A stretch of DNA of 64,000 bases from Pelagicoccus albus (lineage in GTDB: Bacteria; Verrucomicrobiota; Verrucomicrobiia; Opitutales; Opitutaceae). The notes beneath the pieces were generated by a model, which saw nothing but the letters and a program-made list of their open reading frames with translations, was not told the origin of the DNA and made no database searches. The position numbers and the translations under genes were made by a program. How positions within the stretch are numbered: the stretch's first letter is position 1; each line of letters opens with the position of its first letter. The stretch covers positions 682,001 through 746,000 of the forward strand of contig NZ_JACHVC010000013.1 of NCBI RefSeq assembly GCF_014230145.1. Reading direction: 5' to 3'. Shown here piece after piece: positions 53,101 through 63,755 of the stretch.

Positions 53101-54613
53101 CTTCCAAGCGAGGACCGCCAAAAGGAATTCCATACTGCTCATCAGAATTTACCTTTCGGCTATCCCAAACATTACCCAGCTCCTCTGATAGCGAGTTAAT
53201 ATCCGAAGCCACCAAAATTTGATAGGCAGCTTGAGCAACTCCATTAAGCGATGATTCTAGCTTCCACGAGAATTCGGGCTTCTCTGAGTCGATCCCCAAA
53301 GGGTCTCGTTGATCATCCACACGCAGATCGTAGACGCTAAGCGAAGCCACCTCTTCGGAAAGCTGTAGACGATCCAAGGATCTTCCCACCGCCTCCGCAG
53401 TACGCAAGGTGCCAACTGGAACGGGGTGCTCCTCATTGAAAACACGCAGCTGATCGGGAAATTCGACTTCGATCACGCTATCATCGATTTCGCCCGAATC
53501 ATTGCGGATAGCATTCAGGTCCAAACCAAACACGTCCGCAAAAAACGGGTACATAGCCTTCCGCTTGTTCGGCCCATAATTATGCCCTTCGTCCGGTAAG
53601 TGCACATTGGAGACTTTATCCTCCGCTCCGTACAGGGCATAGATCTTCTGTAAAAAGGGGAATTCCGTCTCCGGCGTATGGACCGACCAATCCCCTCCGT
53701 CCGAGATTAGTCGCTGCGGACGCGGAGCAGCCATAGCAGAGATCATTGCATTGCTCACGAAGTGCTCTTCGCTACGGTGAATCGGCCTACCGCTCTCACA
53801 AGGGCACCCGCCAAAAAAGTAGGAGGAAACCATGGCAACGGGAGCGGAGGCGGCGATACGGTCGTCGACCACGGTGAGCAGGAAGGCTTGAGTCCCTCCG
53901 CCCGAGTATCCAGTCACTCCCAATCGCTCGGAATCGACTTCAGGCAAGGACTCCAAAAAGTCGAGAGCTCGAATAGCGTTCCACAACTGTATCCGCATAG
54001 CAACTTCCGTGCGGTGGGCGTCTGGGCCAAGCTGAGTGATGCCGTCGGCGTAGCCAAACATGTCGATGCTGAAAACCACCGCTCCCATCTTTGCCAAGGC
54101 TGCACCCCGACGTTGGTTCTGCTCGTGAAAACGGCCGTGTTTCAGCCACTGTTCCTCTCGCTCGATACGACCGGAGTGGCCGTGTGTATTCAGAATTCCC
54201 GGAACCTTTCCTTCCGTATTTAGTGGGCGAAACAGATTACCAGTCGCCCAGTAGCCGGGAGTGGTTTCGATGGCTACATTTTCTAGGCTGTAGCCATCGT
54301 ATTCACGCCGCGAATGCACTATCGCATTGAGAGGCGTCTTCTTGGGCAGCGGCGAAAGTCCGGCTCCCTCCAAAATCTTCCGCTTAACCAGAGCTCGATA
54401 GGCCTCCCACTTTTCAACACTATCGAACTCCTCGACTGCCGCCTGCAATACCTCAGCCCCCTTCTCAGCGCTCAAGTAAGACCGCTGGCAAAGCATGGAC
54501 TCAGTCGCCTCCGGGAAATCTTCTGGCAACCAATCAAGCGAAGCGCGAAGTGATGGAGCGACGGCCGCAATAAGCAGACAGACGAACGTCAAGAAACGTG
54601 GGCAGGAGAACAT
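50180..54613 (-). CDS. Secreted esterase-GH78 alpha-L-rhamnosidase fusion
   Basis: A 1477-residue exported protein (signal about residues 1-24). Residues about 40-390 form an alpha/beta-hydrolase of the acetyl-xylan-esterase-like type: nucleophile Ser in GVTGYSGGGTQAF and His in LPDEGHNYGP. Residues about 422-1477 are GH78: it begins VYDLRVDDQRDPLGIDSEKP and holds TDCPHRERLGWMEQYHL with the candidate catalytic Glu. A discoidin-like (F5/8C) beta-sandwich is inserted at about 560-680 (WLQIDLGQSYAIDEIFLHS). The two activities fit removal of an acyl group and of alpha-L-rhamnose from one chain. Last gene of the minus-strand operon. Confidence 0.9.
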   Translation of the reverse strand: MFSCPRFLTFVCLLIAAVAPSLRASLDWLPEDFPEATESMLCQRSYLSAEKGAEVLQAAVEEFDSVEKWEAYRALVKRKILEGAGLSPLPKKTPLNAIVHSRREYDGYSLENVAIETTPGYWATGNLFRPLNTEGKVPGILNTHGHSGRIEREEQWLKHGRFHEQNQRRGAALAKMGAVVFSIDMFGYADGITQLGPDAHRTEVAMRIQLWNAIRALDFLESLPEVDSERLGVTGYSGGGTQAFLLTVVDDRIAASAPVAMVSSYFFGGCPCESGRPIHRSEEHFVSNAMISAMAAPRPQRLISDGGDWSVHTPETEFPFLQKIYALYGAEDKVSNVHLPDEGHNYGPNKRKAMYPFFADVFGLDLNAIRNDSGEIDDSVIEVEFPDQLRVFNEEHPVPVGTLRTAEAVGRSLDRLQLSEEVASLSVYDLRVDDQRDPLGIDSEKPEFSWKLESSLNGVAQAAYQILVASDINSLSEELGNVWDSRKVNSDEQYGIPFGGPRLEGSSTYFWKVKIWDQTGKASEWSPVAKLTTGALTSADWAGAEWITHPDWLVANRPHLGYRSHSEESVDSPKWLQIDLGQSYAIDEIFLHSLRHTVAERLGFPTEFKVELSESYRFENPYLVVDYTVPPHTNKWFTKHHFELETPQNARYFRMEVPRLRDLDGEICLALSQIEILSSGKNVALGAKISASDSREEGLWSASAVVDGKGVPGSNPMGTKTAQLRKEFEVSSDVESAMLHVAGLGSYALQINGEVVGKDRLGPGWTDTDETVLYDTRDVTELLKAGPNAIGLDLAGGMYSVTDPGKRYTKFVGRFRPLKAIVSLLIRYKDGSSQRLVTDDTWQAKVGPTTYSHMYGGEDYDARLEDRGWTKAGFEGASWAPAAVASAPAGELKGASYAAPALVGHERFEPVMISQLGEGKFIYDFGQNASMMPELEVKGPAGSKVRLLPGELLKEDGSIYRGSSAHGAKDAYWQYTLLGEGKVESWAPQFFYHGARYVQVELEPATEGGELPRVVSIESVVTHSSSEPVGHFASSSDLFNQTRELIRWAQRSNMVSVLTDCPHRERLGWMEQYHLNGPSLRYEFDVTQLYRKCFGDMVDSQTEEGLVTNVSPEFITFDGAFRDSPEWGSALILAAWQQYLWNGDLSEFKRHYEEMLRYVEYLGGKSKGHLLNHGLGDWYDLGPERPGFSQLTPISLTATATYYEDVRTMERIARLLGKTGDAERFSSLGSQIKTAFNDAHFDPVAKNYGATSQAGNAMALVLGLAPEDARDDVLDTIISDICSRGNALSAGDVGHRYLLLALAQAGRSDVIFDMHHQTDRPGYGMQIANGATSLAEAWDAGRHSSQNHFMLGHIMEWFYSSLVGISPLAEEPGFKLVSIAPQPVEGIDWAEARFDSVRGPVEARWKKDGEHFELEVSLAANMRGRVKLPEAHVERVLLNGIPADEVESVSWLESVDSSPVIEFPSGLWSIDLGLASD

Positions 54614-54645
54614 CAGAAGAGAGGGTTTTGAAAGGCGAATTCGAG

Positions 54646-57600
54646 TTAGAATTTAGAGGGATCTATAACCACGTGCTTAATGATACGCCTATTCCAGGTA
54701 TAAGTCACATGGACTAGTCCCGCCTCATCTTGAATGATAGCTGGATAAGCGTAGCCTGCACCGCGAGGGACGTTCTCTAGCGTAAGCAAGTGCTCCCAAG
54801 TCTTGCCATCGCTAGAAATGGCGAGATCCAGTGGATAACGAACACCCTTGTGCACGCGCTCTGGCGGACCGGAAGTGTGGTTGTAAACCAAAAGATGACG
54901 CCCGTCCTGCAAGGTAACTGCATCCGCGCCAGAACCGGTATTGGGTATTTCAGTACCTTCGGTCGGAGTCCAAGTCTCACCATTGTCGTAAGACCAAGTA
55001 GAAGACATAACGCCTTGCTTAGTGCGACTCAGAGCCTGCAGAACCTCATCGCCGTGATCGAGAATGCTGGCTTGAATAGAATCGAAGTAGGCTCCCATTT
55101 GACCCGGCTCAACGGGTGGAGTCATTTCCCAAGTCTTTCCTTGGTCGGAGGAACGTTCGAAGTGAAGCCTCCAACCATCGTACTTTCCTTCCGTGCTCGA
55201 AGGGGAAAGCCAATCACCATTGGCCAACTCGATGGGCTTGTTTTTGATTGGTCCGAGAAATTCGTCTTCGAGGCGAGTCGGCTTGCTCCACGACTTACCG
55301 CCATTCTTCGAGGTCATCACCATCCCCCACCATGAGCCGGGATTTGGGCCAACTTTGTAGAAGAGCTGAAGCGGTCCGTTGCTCGGGTTGAAGAGCACTG
55401 GATTCCAAGTTGGGTAGCGTTCTCCGTCTTTCTGTTTCCCATCCGCAACCTCTTCTGCGTCCGACCACTCTCCGTCTTTGTAGCGCGCCACCCAAATGGT
55501 TACATCGGGATTTCGCTCTTTGGTTCCTCCAAACCAGGTCGCCAACAGCTCACCGTTTCCAAGGTCCACAATCGAGGAAGCATGGCACTCGCGGTAGCTC
55601 TTATTTTCATTGATGAAACTCGATTCCAAGACCGCTGGGTGGGGCAAAACCGCTTCGCGATTCTCCTCGATACTCGCATCTTTCGCGACCGGCACGAGAC
55701 GAACCGATCCACTGTAGACGCTTCCCTCTTCTACTGGGATGTTCCGCTCTTCACGTTCCGCTGGGCCATTTTTCACCCAGGAGCCTGCAATTTTTGAGAG
55801 AAGATGGATCGAGCTGCCATTGCCAAAAACTCCGTCCAAACGGAAGGCTGGCATGCCGTCGGCATAGAATCCAGTTCCCTGCCCGAGCGACAAACGGGCC
55901 CACTCGATTCCTGTTTTCGGTCCTCGCGACTCCTTGCTGAAGACAGGAGCAAGCCATTGCCCAAATTGAGCAGCCGCAGTTTTGCCGGGAGTTGTATCCA
56001 GAATTCCGAGCCCCTGCCAGCCTAGCATCATCGGCTCGTCGGCGAGTTTCAAACTGAGGCCGATTTCAGGAAACCAATCATGGTCCAAAGTCGGTTTCGC
56101 GGTGTAGTCGACCGAAAGCACTCCTTGGGCATCGACCGTATAGGCGTACTCAACCTCCACGTAATTCTGCTCGTCGTAGCGGTGCGTCACGGTCGTTTTC
56201 AGGACTACTGCATCATCACTTACTTCTGTCGCCCAAGAACTAGCCTTCGCCTTGAGGTCGCTCATGTAGGACTCCCAAGGGTAGCCATCCTTACGCTTAT
56301 CGAGGCGATTACGTTCTGCAAAGGTAGCAGGTCGCCAAACCGTGAAACTCGAATCCTCCACGACTTTTTCGCCGGAAACCTTAATCGACTCTATGGTACC
56401 GCTGGCTTTGGCGAACGTATAGCGTGCCCCGTTTACGGATACCACGAGTTCGCTATCGTCTTCGCTCACCGATAGTTCACCGGCTTCCGCGATTGCTTCT
56501 TCAACGATCGAAGATTTTCCGCCCAATCGAACGGAGAACTCCGACATTAAGGAATTGTCCTCACGCTTAATTTTAACCGCTACGTAATAAGCGCCCGAAA
56601 CACCGAGATCCACCTTTTCAGCCGGGATTAGCAGGTCTTTGGTCGTGTGGGCTGGTGCTTCCAAAGTAGCATCGCCTGTTTGAAGAGTCTCTCCGTCTCG
56701 CATCAGCTTCCATTGGAAGTTCAATCCCGACAGATCCTTGAAGTCGTATCCGTTACGAACAGGAATGCGATAGAACGTGTCTCCTGGCACCAGCGTTACG
56801 CTGTCCACCAAGGCTTGAGCGGGGGCGTAGACCGCCTTGGCTTCGAAGTAGTCGCGCTGCGGTTTACGATCCGGGTCGACGATGCCGTCTTGGCCGAGGT
56901 TGCCGTGCGCATCCAAAATCATTTTTTCTCCGCGACCTACGAAACTGTGAGCCACAAGCTCGCCACCTTTGCGGGTGTATTTACTCTTATCCAGCAACGG
57001 ATCCAGCACCTCGCGGTCGTCAACTTCGCGCAGCAGCCCTTGGTCAGCCCAAAGCCAAATCATTCCACCCGCTCCGGCTGGATGCTTGGTAAGAGCGTTC
57101 CAGCGATCTTCCATTTCTCCAAAATCGTTGGGGCCAATGGCGTGCGTATACTCGGTAGTGATAATAGGACGACGGGCATCGGCCGCGAGCTCATCGTACT
57201 CGTCTGCCTTCCAGTAGTGAGGAGCGAGAATATCGACTTCTGGCGGCAAAGTCTCTGACGCACGGAAAGGCATCAGAACCGGACGCGTTTTGTCCAGGCC
57301 TTTGATGGCTTTCAAGCCGGTCAGGTGCAGGGCGGAAAACGGATCCTCATTACCAAAATCCCAAACGATCACCGATGGACGGTTCAGGTCGCGCTCCATT
57401 GTTTCATGGATACGCAGATACATACCTGCCGCAAAAATGGGATTGCCCATACGGTCCCCTCCAAATCCAAGAGGAATTTCGTCCAGCACATACATCCCGT
57501 ATTCATCGCACAAGCGCAGGAAGCCTTCCGCGTGGGGATAGTGGGCCATGCGGATGGCGTTGATATTCGCAGCTTTCATCAGCTCTAGGTCTTTGACCCA

Positions 57601-58659
57601 ATGCTCTTCGCGAGTGGCCCGCCCTACGTCGGGCCAAAGGTCGTGGGTGGCAACCCCACGCAACTTGATAGCCTGCCCATTGAGACGAAGAATACCTCCG
57701 TCAGTAGATACTTCGCGGAAACCGATGCGATCTTGCCAGCTGTGGTGCAACTCGCCGCCTTTGATCAGATCGATACGCAAATCGTAGAGGTTCGGAGTTT
57801 CAGCTGTCCACTGTAGAGGCTTGTCTACATGCATGCTGAAGTGTGCTTCCCGGCCATTGTGAGCCCCAGCAACCGTAGCGGTAAAAGTCTTGCGTTGAAC
57901 CTCTTCTCCTTCGGTCGTAGACAAAGTGGCAACCAAATCAAAGGGAGGCGACGGCGCGATGTAGTGGTCGCTCTCGTTTCGCTGGACAAATACGCTTAGA
58001 TTAAGATCCGCATCGATGAACTGATCATCCAAGTCGGTTTCTACCGCGACGCGTTCGATAAACATGTCCTTGGGCTTGTACTCGACTTCTACACTGCGGT
58101 AGATGCCGGCGAGTCCCCAGTCGTCGTTGGCGTCGAACTTAAATAGCTCGCCCGCGATCTGCTGACGTACCCGCACTGCCAATACGTTCGTTTCTCCCGC
58201 CTTGATCGATCCGCTGATATCGTAGGAAAAGGCGGTAAAACCACTGTCGTGGCGACCGAGATTCTTTCCGTTCAGCCAAACTTCGGCCGAGACCCATACG
58301 CCTCCGAAGTTCAGGTAGCTACGCAACTCCTTGGTATTTTCCGGTGCTTCGAATGTCGTGTAGTAAAAGCCCTCTCCAGTTGAACCATCGACCCAACGAG
58401 GATCCTCGTATCCGTGCAGATTCCAGTGGGAAGGGACCGGAATCGTATCCCAATCGCTATAGTCGTAACCTTCCTCGAAAAACCAGCGATACTCGTCCGC
58501 TGCTTTCTGATCCGGAACCCATTTAAACGACCAGTCGCCATCGAGCGATTGGCTCTCTGGAACTTCCACCGCTTGGGACGCCGAAAGACAGCCCAGCACC
58601 GTTAACAATCCCGCCGACCACCGGCGAAGCGAGCTTCCAATTCTTTTCCTAAGTATCAT
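54646..58659 (-). CDS. Secreted GH2 enzyme fused to a sialidase-like propeller
   Basis: A 1337-residue exported protein with a signal peptide ending about SQA. Residues about 35-990 are a full GH2 enzyme (beta-galactosidase/beta-glucuronidase type): sugar-binding domain, Ig-like domain, TIM barrel with acid/base Glu438 in WDFGNEDPFS and nucleophile Glu503 in TTEYTHAIG, then C-terminal beta domains. Residues about 1005-1337 are a BNR_2/COG4692-type six-bladed propeller (ECHASSIVDLGNGELLATWF, SKNGGKSWSKP, SYDNGETWTP). This lacks the RIP motif of true GH33 sialidases, so its substrate is unknown. It follows the GH95-GH105 gene by 44 bases. Confidence 0.9.
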   Translation of the reverse strand: MILRKRIGSSLRRWSAGLLTVLGCLSASQAVEVPESQSLDGDWSFKWVPDQKAADEYRWFFEEGYDYSDWDTIPVPSHWNLHGYEDPRWVDGSTGEGFYYTTFEAPENTKELRSYLNFGGVWVSAEVWLNGKNLGRHDSGFTAFSYDISGSIKAGETNVLAVRVRQQIAGELFKFDANDDWGLAGIYRSVEVEYKPKDMFIERVAVETDLDDQFIDADLNLSVFVQRNESDHYIAPSPPFDLVATLSTTEGEEVQRKTFTATVAGAHNGREAHFSMHVDKPLQWTAETPNLYDLRIDLIKGGELHHSWQDRIGFREVSTDGGILRLNGQAIKLRGVATHDLWPDVGRATREEHWVKDLELMKAANINAIRMAHYPHAEGFLRLCDEYGMYVLDEIPLGFGGDRMGNPIFAAGMYLRIHETMERDLNRPSVIVWDFGNEDPFSALHLTGLKAIKGLDKTRPVLMPFRASETLPPEVDILAPHYWKADEYDELAADARRPIITTEYTHAIGPNDFGEMEDRWNALTKHPAGAGGMIWLWADQGLLREVDDREVLDPLLDKSKYTRKGGELVAHSFVGRGEKMILDAHGNLGQDGIVDPDRKPQRDYFEAKAVYAPAQALVDSVTLVPGDTFYRIPVRNGYDFKDLSGLNFQWKLMRDGETLQTGDATLEAPAHTTKDLLIPAEKVDLGVSGAYYVAVKIKREDNSLMSEFSVRLGGKSSIVEEAIAEAGELSVSEDDSELVVSVNGARYTFAKASGTIESIKVSGEKVVEDSSFTVWRPATFAERNRLDKRKDGYPWESYMSDLKAKASSWATEVSDDAVVLKTTVTHRYDEQNYVEVEYAYTVDAQGVLSVDYTAKPTLDHDWFPEIGLSLKLADEPMMLGWQGLGILDTTPGKTAAAQFGQWLAPVFSKESRGPKTGIEWARLSLGQGTGFYADGMPAFRLDGVFGNGSSIHLLSKIAGSWVKNGPAEREERNIPVEEGSVYSGSVRLVPVAKDASIEENREAVLPHPAVLESSFINENKSYRECHASSIVDLGNGELLATWFGGTKERNPDVTIWVARYKDGEWSDAEEVADGKQKDGERYPTWNPVLFNPSNGPLQLFYKVGPNPGSWWGMVMTSKNGGKSWSKPTRLEDEFLGPIKNKPIELANGDWLSPSSTEGKYDGWRLHFERSSDQGKTWEMTPPVEPGQMGAYFDSIQASILDHGDEVLQALSRTKQGVMSSTWSYDNGETWTPTEGTEIPNTGSGADAVTLQDGRHLLVYNHTSGPPERVHKGVRYPLDLAISSDGKTWEHLLTLENVPRGAGYAYPAIIQDEAGLVHVTYTWNRRIIKHVVIDPSKF

Positions 58660-58703
58660 GACAAATTCTTTCTGTTTATTCTGAAGCGGTTAGAGAAATC
58701 CGC

Positions 58704-61700
58704 TCAGTTCAGTGCCTTTTCGAAGGCTTCCATTTCTACTCCAGCCCGAATAAAGGGCCCCACTCCTTTGAGATCGTTGAAGATCACCGGCTCGCTGAGA
58801 TAATAGTCAAAGGACCCGTCCCGCGAATCGCTCAGTCCTGCTACACGGCAACATTGGGCGAGCTTCAGCAGTTCTCCATCTACATCGAGCAAACGCTCCT
58901 TTATGCCAGTCCAGCCTTGTTCAATAGTATCCTCGAAAACGGTACGATCGAGATAGCCCCGGTTCACCGCCTTCGACAATACGTAGACGAACATGCACGA
59001 ACCGCTGGCTTCCAAATAGTTACCTGTCTTGCCACCAGCATCCGTTACCTGCCACCACAAGCCGGTATCCGCATCCTGGTACTTTTTGACACCCTTGGCC
59101 CATCGTCCGAGAATCTCCACTACAGTATCACGTCCCGCATAGTCTTCAGGCAGGTAGTCTAGCACATCGACCAGGGCCATGCCGTACCAACCGATTGAGC
59201 GACTCCAGAAATTATCGGACAAGCCGGTTTCCGCATCCGCCCAAGACTGCTGCCGTTTTTCATCCCATGCATGGTAGTGTAGGCCTTTCTCCGCATCGTA
59301 CGCGTGCTTATCCATTAGGGCAATCTGATTGACCACGTCATCAAAAAGCTCCGGCTCTTCAAAGGTCGCCGCATACTGGGCCAAGAAAGGAGAAGCCATG
59401 TAGAGGCCATCTAGCCACATTTGCGACTCGTACTTCTTCTTGTGCCAAAATCCACCTTCTTCGGTGCGGGGATGCTCACGCATCTGCTTGCGGAGCAATT
59501 CGATGGGTGCCTTGTAGACCTCGTCTCCAGTTATCTTGTACAGATCGATCGCAGCGCTTCCGGGCTTCACCAGGTCGACATTGTACTTCTCTAGCTCGTA
59601 GCGACGAATAGAGCCGTCCTCCAACATGTTGGGACGGATAATGCCTTCCGCGTAGTCCAGCCACTTTTCTTCCCCGCTGGCCCGGTACAGCTCTACGTTG
59701 GCCACCGCGAGCATTCCCAGTCCATAGTCCCAGAAAGAGGCCACCTCTTCTCCTGCGGGCAACCAAGTTTGGAAGCGCTCAACCGTGGATCGCATCATCC
59801 ACTGGGAGAGCTCCAGCGGCGACTGCTCAGCATCGTAGGCGAGCGTGTTTCTCAGGTCCGGACCAAAACTCGCCCTCTCGCCGGCTTTCAAATTCACATC
59901 AACCACCCTGTCCCCGTAAACGAGACGTGCCTTACCTCCTTTAACAGAGGAAATTTCAACGGATAACAAACGGCTATCCTGCCAGCTCAAATCGACTTCG
60001 AAGCCACCTCGAGCTTTTAGCCCCTTGATGGAACCTGATTTCCATAGGCCGGGCAAAGCGGGCAATAAAACGAGCTCTCTGCGATCGCTCTGCGTGGATA
60101 CGTATTCATGGCTTTGCAGCAACATCTCGCAAACTGCTGCGGTTGCGGCGAAATTTCCATCGATCTGAAACGGCGGATGGGCGTCGAAGAGATTCGGATA
60201 CATACCTCCGCCTCCCTTTGATCCGTATCCCGGATCGACGAAGTTAAGCTGTGTCATGATCATCTTGTGAGCGTGGTCTCCGTCACGAAAACGAGCCCAG
60301 AGAGCGATCTTCCAACCCAATGACCAACCCGTTCCTCCATCACCTCTAAAGGTCAGGGATTGCTTCGCTGCCTCAAGGAGTTCGGGGGTGCGTTGCGTAA
60401 TTTCCTTGCCGGGAAAGACGCCCCAAAGGTGCGAAACGTGACGGTGACGGTTATCCGGATCGTCCTCATCTTCGAGCCATTCCTGCAGCTGGCCGTGTTG
60501 CCCGATCTGGTTGGGCGCAATACGGTTTCGCTGAGCCGTGAGTTCGCTGGCTAGCTCTGCGTCTACATCTAGAACCTTGGCAGCTTCAATTACCGCGGCA
60601 TAGAGATTGCGAATGATCTGGTGATCCATTGTCGGCCCCATTACGAGCCCACCATGTTCGGGGGAGTTGGAGGGACCGCTGATCAGCCACTGGCCGTTGT
60701 TGTCTTCAACCAGCGTATCCATGAAAAAGAGAGCAGCCTCTTTCATCACTGGGTAAGCGCGATTCTTCAAAAACGCCTCGTCTCCGGTAAACAAATACCG
60801 TTCCCACAGATGATTGCAAAGCCAAGCGCCTCCTGCGGGCCAGATCCCATGGTTGGAGTTATTAATAGGTGCCGTAGCTCGCCACAAATCCGTATTGTGG
60901 TGCAGCACCCAACCGCGAGCGCCGTAGTGGGTCTGAGCGGTCTTACGGCCGCTCTCGACAAGATCGTCGATCATATCGAACAAAGGCTCAGCCGTCTCGG
61001 CGAGATTAGCCACTTCCGTCGGCCAATAATTCATTTCCGCATTGATGTTAACTGTGTATTTGCTGCCCCAAGGGGGACGAATCTGGTCATTCCAGATACC
61101 CTGCAGGTTAGCGGGCTGTGAGCCGGCTCGACTGCTGGAGATGAGAAGATAACGGCCGTAGTTGAACAACAGAGACACCAAGCCGGGATCCTGGGTTTTA
61201 TCTTCTTCCCGCAAACGATCATATGTTGAGAGTTGCGAACGTTCCGAAGTCCCAAGATCGATTTCCATCCGGCTAAAAAGCGCTTCATGATCCGCTTTCT
61301 GAGCCGAGCGAATCGAGGCGTAATCCTTGGATTCCGCCTGTTCTAAAATGGCGTTCGTCTTGGCCACCGGATCGCCACTGATGTCCCGATAGTTTTCGAA
61401 AGAAGTCGCACCGCTTATTAACAAAGTCGCTGCATCCGCTCCTACAACGAGCAAACGATCTCCCTTTCGCTTCAGCTTGCCGCCTTCGATCCTAACTTCG
61501 ACCTGTGTAGCAAAGCGAATCCCCTCCCCTTCGTAAAGATCGCCCAAGTATTGGGCTTGTTCTTCGCTGAGCCTTTCCAAGGAAATGTCCTCGACCTGGC
61601 CGGTAAGCAAGATGCGACCCTGTTTCCCCAAAACCTTAACCTCGTGCAGAGCATGTTCCGTAGTAAGGCGTATTGAGAAATCAAGGGCGCCTTTTTGGCT

Positions 61701-62246
61701 GGATACAATTCGTTGGCCGATGACCTGATCCGGGTAGCTGGATATCGTTTCGCGAGCGAATTCGACTCCGCCGACTTCATAACCAACTCGTGAAATCGCA
61801 GTATCAAGGTCGAGTTCCCTACGATAGTTAGTGGCGGATTCGTGACCCTTGAATTCCATCAGCAGATCCGACATGGGCTGGTACCATTTTTGACGAAGCG
61901 GGATACTCATAAACGTATCCATGGCCAGCGCTTCCGCTGCGTCCTGATCGCCTGCCCTTAGCAGTCTCCGGATCTCGGGGAGATGATCCACTGCTCCTTC
62001 GTGCTGGTACTCGTGCGGTTGGCCGGTCCAGAGCGTATCTTCATTGAGCTGCAGATGTTCGAGCTCCTTGCCGCCGAAGACCATTGCTCCCAGACTCCCA
62101 TTGCCAACCGGCAGGGCTTCTGTCCAATGCTCCGCGGGTTCATTGTACCAAAGCGTAGTCTCCTCAGCACTCTGCCCAATCAGCCCGAGGGACAAGGCCA
62201 TAACCGAGAAGCTTAGCCAGCGAGTTATTCCGAATCTTTTTATCAT
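58704..62246 (-). CDS. Secreted GH95-GH105 fusion enzyme
   Basis: A 1180-residue exported protein (signal about 1-27). Residues about 30-790 are GH95, an alpha-L-fucosidase/alpha-L-galactosidase family: [46 protein letters not shown] and PFQIDGNFA. Residues about 810-1180 are GH105, an unsaturated rhamnogalacturonyl/glucuronyl hydrolase: catalytic Asp946 in [19 protein letters not shown], plus [21 protein letters not shown]. The pairing would remove a fucosyl or L-galactosyl residue and an unsaturated uronic acid left by a polysaccharide lyase. It follows the symporter by 12 bases. Confidence 0.92.
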   Translation of the reverse strand: MIKRFGITRWLSFSVMALSLGLIGQSAEETTLWYNEPAEHWTEALPVGNGSLGAMVFGGKELEHLQLNEDTLWTGQPHEYQHEGAVDHLPEIRRLLRAGDQDAAEALAMDTFMSIPLRQKWYQPMSDLLMEFKGHESATNYRRELDLDTAISRVGYEVGGVEFARETISSYPDQVIGQRIVSSQKGALDFSIRLTTEHALHEVKVLGKQGRILLTGQVEDISLERLSEEQAQYLGDLYEGEGIRFATQVEVRIEGGKLKRKGDRLLVVGADAATLLISGATSFENYRDISGDPVAKTNAILEQAESKDYASIRSAQKADHEALFSRMEIDLGTSERSQLSTYDRLREEDKTQDPGLVSLLFNYGRYLLISSSRAGSQPANLQGIWNDQIRPPWGSKYTVNINAEMNYWPTEVANLAETAEPLFDMIDDLVESGRKTAQTHYGARGWVLHHNTDLWRATAPINNSNHGIWPAGGAWLCNHLWERYLFTGDEAFLKNRAYPVMKEAALFFMDTLVEDNNGQWLISGPSNSPEHGGLVMGPTMDHQIIRNLYAAVIEAAKVLDVDAELASELTAQRNRIAPNQIGQHGQLQEWLEDEDDPDNRHRHVSHLWGVFPGKEITQRTPELLEAAKQSLTFRGDGGTGWSLGWKIALWARFRDGDHAHKMIMTQLNFVDPGYGSKGGGGMYPNLFDAHPPFQIDGNFAATAAVCEMLLQSHEYVSTQSDRRELVLLPALPGLWKSGSIKGLKARGGFEVDLSWQDSRLLSVEISSVKGGKARLVYGDRVVDVNLKAGERASFGPDLRNTLAYDAEQSPLELSQWMMRSTVERFQTWLPAGEEVASFWDYGLGMLAVANVELYRASGEEKWLDYAEGIIRPNMLEDGSIRRYELEKYNVDLVKPGSAAIDLYKITGDEVYKAPIELLRKQMREHPRTEEGGFWHKKKYESQMWLDGLYMASPFLAQYAATFEEPELFDDVVNQIALMDKHAYDAEKGLHYHAWDEKRQQSWADAETGLSDNFWSRSIGWYGMALVDVLDYLPEDYAGRDTVVEILGRWAKGVKKYQDADTGLWWQVTDAGGKTGNYLEASGSCMFVYVLSKAVNRGYLDRTVFEDTIEQGWTGIKERLLDVDGELLKLAQCCRVAGLSDSRDGSFDYYLSEPVIFNDLKGVGPFIRAGVEMEAFEKALN

Positions 62247-62258
62247 TATAAAATTGTA

Positions 62259-63755
62259 TCAGTTAGCGTTAGGCTTTTTCCCGAGCAGCAGTGAAACGAG
62301 ACCACCCACGATCAAGATGGTCGCGGTTCCAAAAACGATGATCAGGTAATTGTGGAAGGGACTTTGCAGCCCGTTTGGCAAGAACTCGGCCTTGCTTGAG
62401 AAAGTCATCCAAACGATGAGCAAAACTCCGGCTGTTACGCCGGTAATGGCGGCCGCGTTCTTGGCCCGGTGCGAAATCATGCCGAGGAGAAACAGCCCCA
62501 GCGTTCCGCCTCCAAAAATTCCCGCTAGGCTCCACCATGCATCCAAGGCGCTCTTCACTTCAGTCATCGCCAAGGCGATCACTGTACCCAATATCCCCCA
62601 TACAACCGTCGTCCCGTGCAGGAAACGCATTCCGGTCCGATCATCGGCGGAGCGATTCACGAAGCGCTTGTAATAGTCGTTGAGGATAATGGTCGACGAA
62701 GAGTTGAGGCTAGTCGAAACCGTGCTCATAGCCGCTGCAAATACCGCTGCGATCAACAAGCCAGTCAGCCCCGCCGGCAAAGCCGACACGATGAACCAGG
62801 GAAAAACTTTATCTGCATTAGCCGGATCCTGGTAGGCAGTCGGCAGCAAGTCCGGAAACGCCTGGTAGTAAGCGAAAAGGCTGGTTCCCAAGAAAAAGAA
62901 GATAGCCGATACCGGAAGGTAAGTAGCCCCGCCGACCCAGAGACTTTTGCGAGCTTCCTTGTCGGAGCTGGAAGCCACGTAGCGTTGCACGTAGTTTTGG
63001 TCGATTCCGAAATTCTGCAGGTTGATTACGAGACCATACACAAGTACAACCCAGAAGGTGCTCTCCCCTAATTCGAGACCGTAGCTACCGAGGCTGAACT
63101 TGTCATTCTCCGCCGCTACGGGAAACAATTCCCCAAATCCGCCTGGCAAGCTGAAGACCATGATCGCTCCGCAAACAAGCGCTCCAAGAATCAGAATAAT
63201 AGTCTGGATCGCATCCGTCCAAATGACCGCGACTAATCCGCCAAGAAAGGTGTAAGCTGTCACGGATACACCGGTCGCAATGATAATCAGGCGAATATCC
63301 CAGCCGAGCAACACGTTCAAGGGAAGTGCCATCAAGTACATAACCGTTCCCATACGAGCAAGCTGCGTCAGCAGGTAGCAAGCGCTCGTATAGCTCCGAG
63401 CCCAGACGCCGAAGCGTTCTTCCAAGTGCTCGTAAGCGGAAACGGAACTGCTATTTCGATAAAAAGGAAGAAACCAGCGAATCGCCACCAAGGTCGCCAG
63501 TGGCAGAGAAAGACTGAATACGAACGAGTTCCAATCGGTGGCGAACGCCTTTCCTGGCAGAGCGAGAAAGCTGATGCTGCTGACGTAAGTCCCGAGAATC
63601 GACAATCCAGTCAACCAACCGGGCAGACTACGGTTCGCCGCTGTAAACCCTTCCACGCTGGAACTCTTGGTCCGGAAGCCGTAGCCCACTCCAAGGATTG
63701 CCACGAAATAAGCTCCGAGGATTATTAGGTCTAAGGTGGTGAAATGAGACTGCAT
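62259..63755 (-). CDS. Sodium:solute symporter (SSS family)
   Basis: A 498-residue membrane protein with about 13 hydrophobic segments. It has SSS signatures: YFVAILGVGYGFRTKSSSVEGF, NRSLPGWLTGLSILGTYVSSISFLALPG and the GLLIAAVFAAAMSTVSTSLNSSSTI helix. It likely imports a monosaccharide or uronic acid released by the enzymes encoded next to it, since genes on both sides share its strand with gaps of 12 and 33 bases. AACCCC abuts the ATG. Confidence 0.93.
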   Translation of the reverse strand: MQSHFTTLDLIILGAYFVAILGVGYGFRTKSSSVEGFTAANRSLPGWLTGLSILGTYVSSISFLALPGKAFATDWNSFVFSLSLPLATLVAIRWFLPFYRNSSSVSAYEHLEERFGVWARSYTSACYLLTQLARMGTVMYLMALPLNVLLGWDIRLIIIATGVSVTAYTFLGGLVAVIWTDAIQTIILILGALVCGAIMVFSLPGGFGELFPVAAENDKFSLGSYGLELGESTFWVVLVYGLVINLQNFGIDQNYVQRYVASSSDKEARKSLWVGGATYLPVSAIFFFLGTSLFAYYQAFPDLLPTAYQDPANADKVFPWFIVSALPAGLTGLLIAAVFAAAMSTVSTSLNSSSTIILNDYYKRFVNRSADDRTGMRFLHGTTVVWGILGTVIALAMTEVKSALDAWWSLAGIFGGGTLGLFLLGMISHRAKNAAAITGVTAGVLLIVWMTFSSKAEFLPNGLQSPFHNYLIIVFGTATILIVGGLVSLLLGKKPNAN

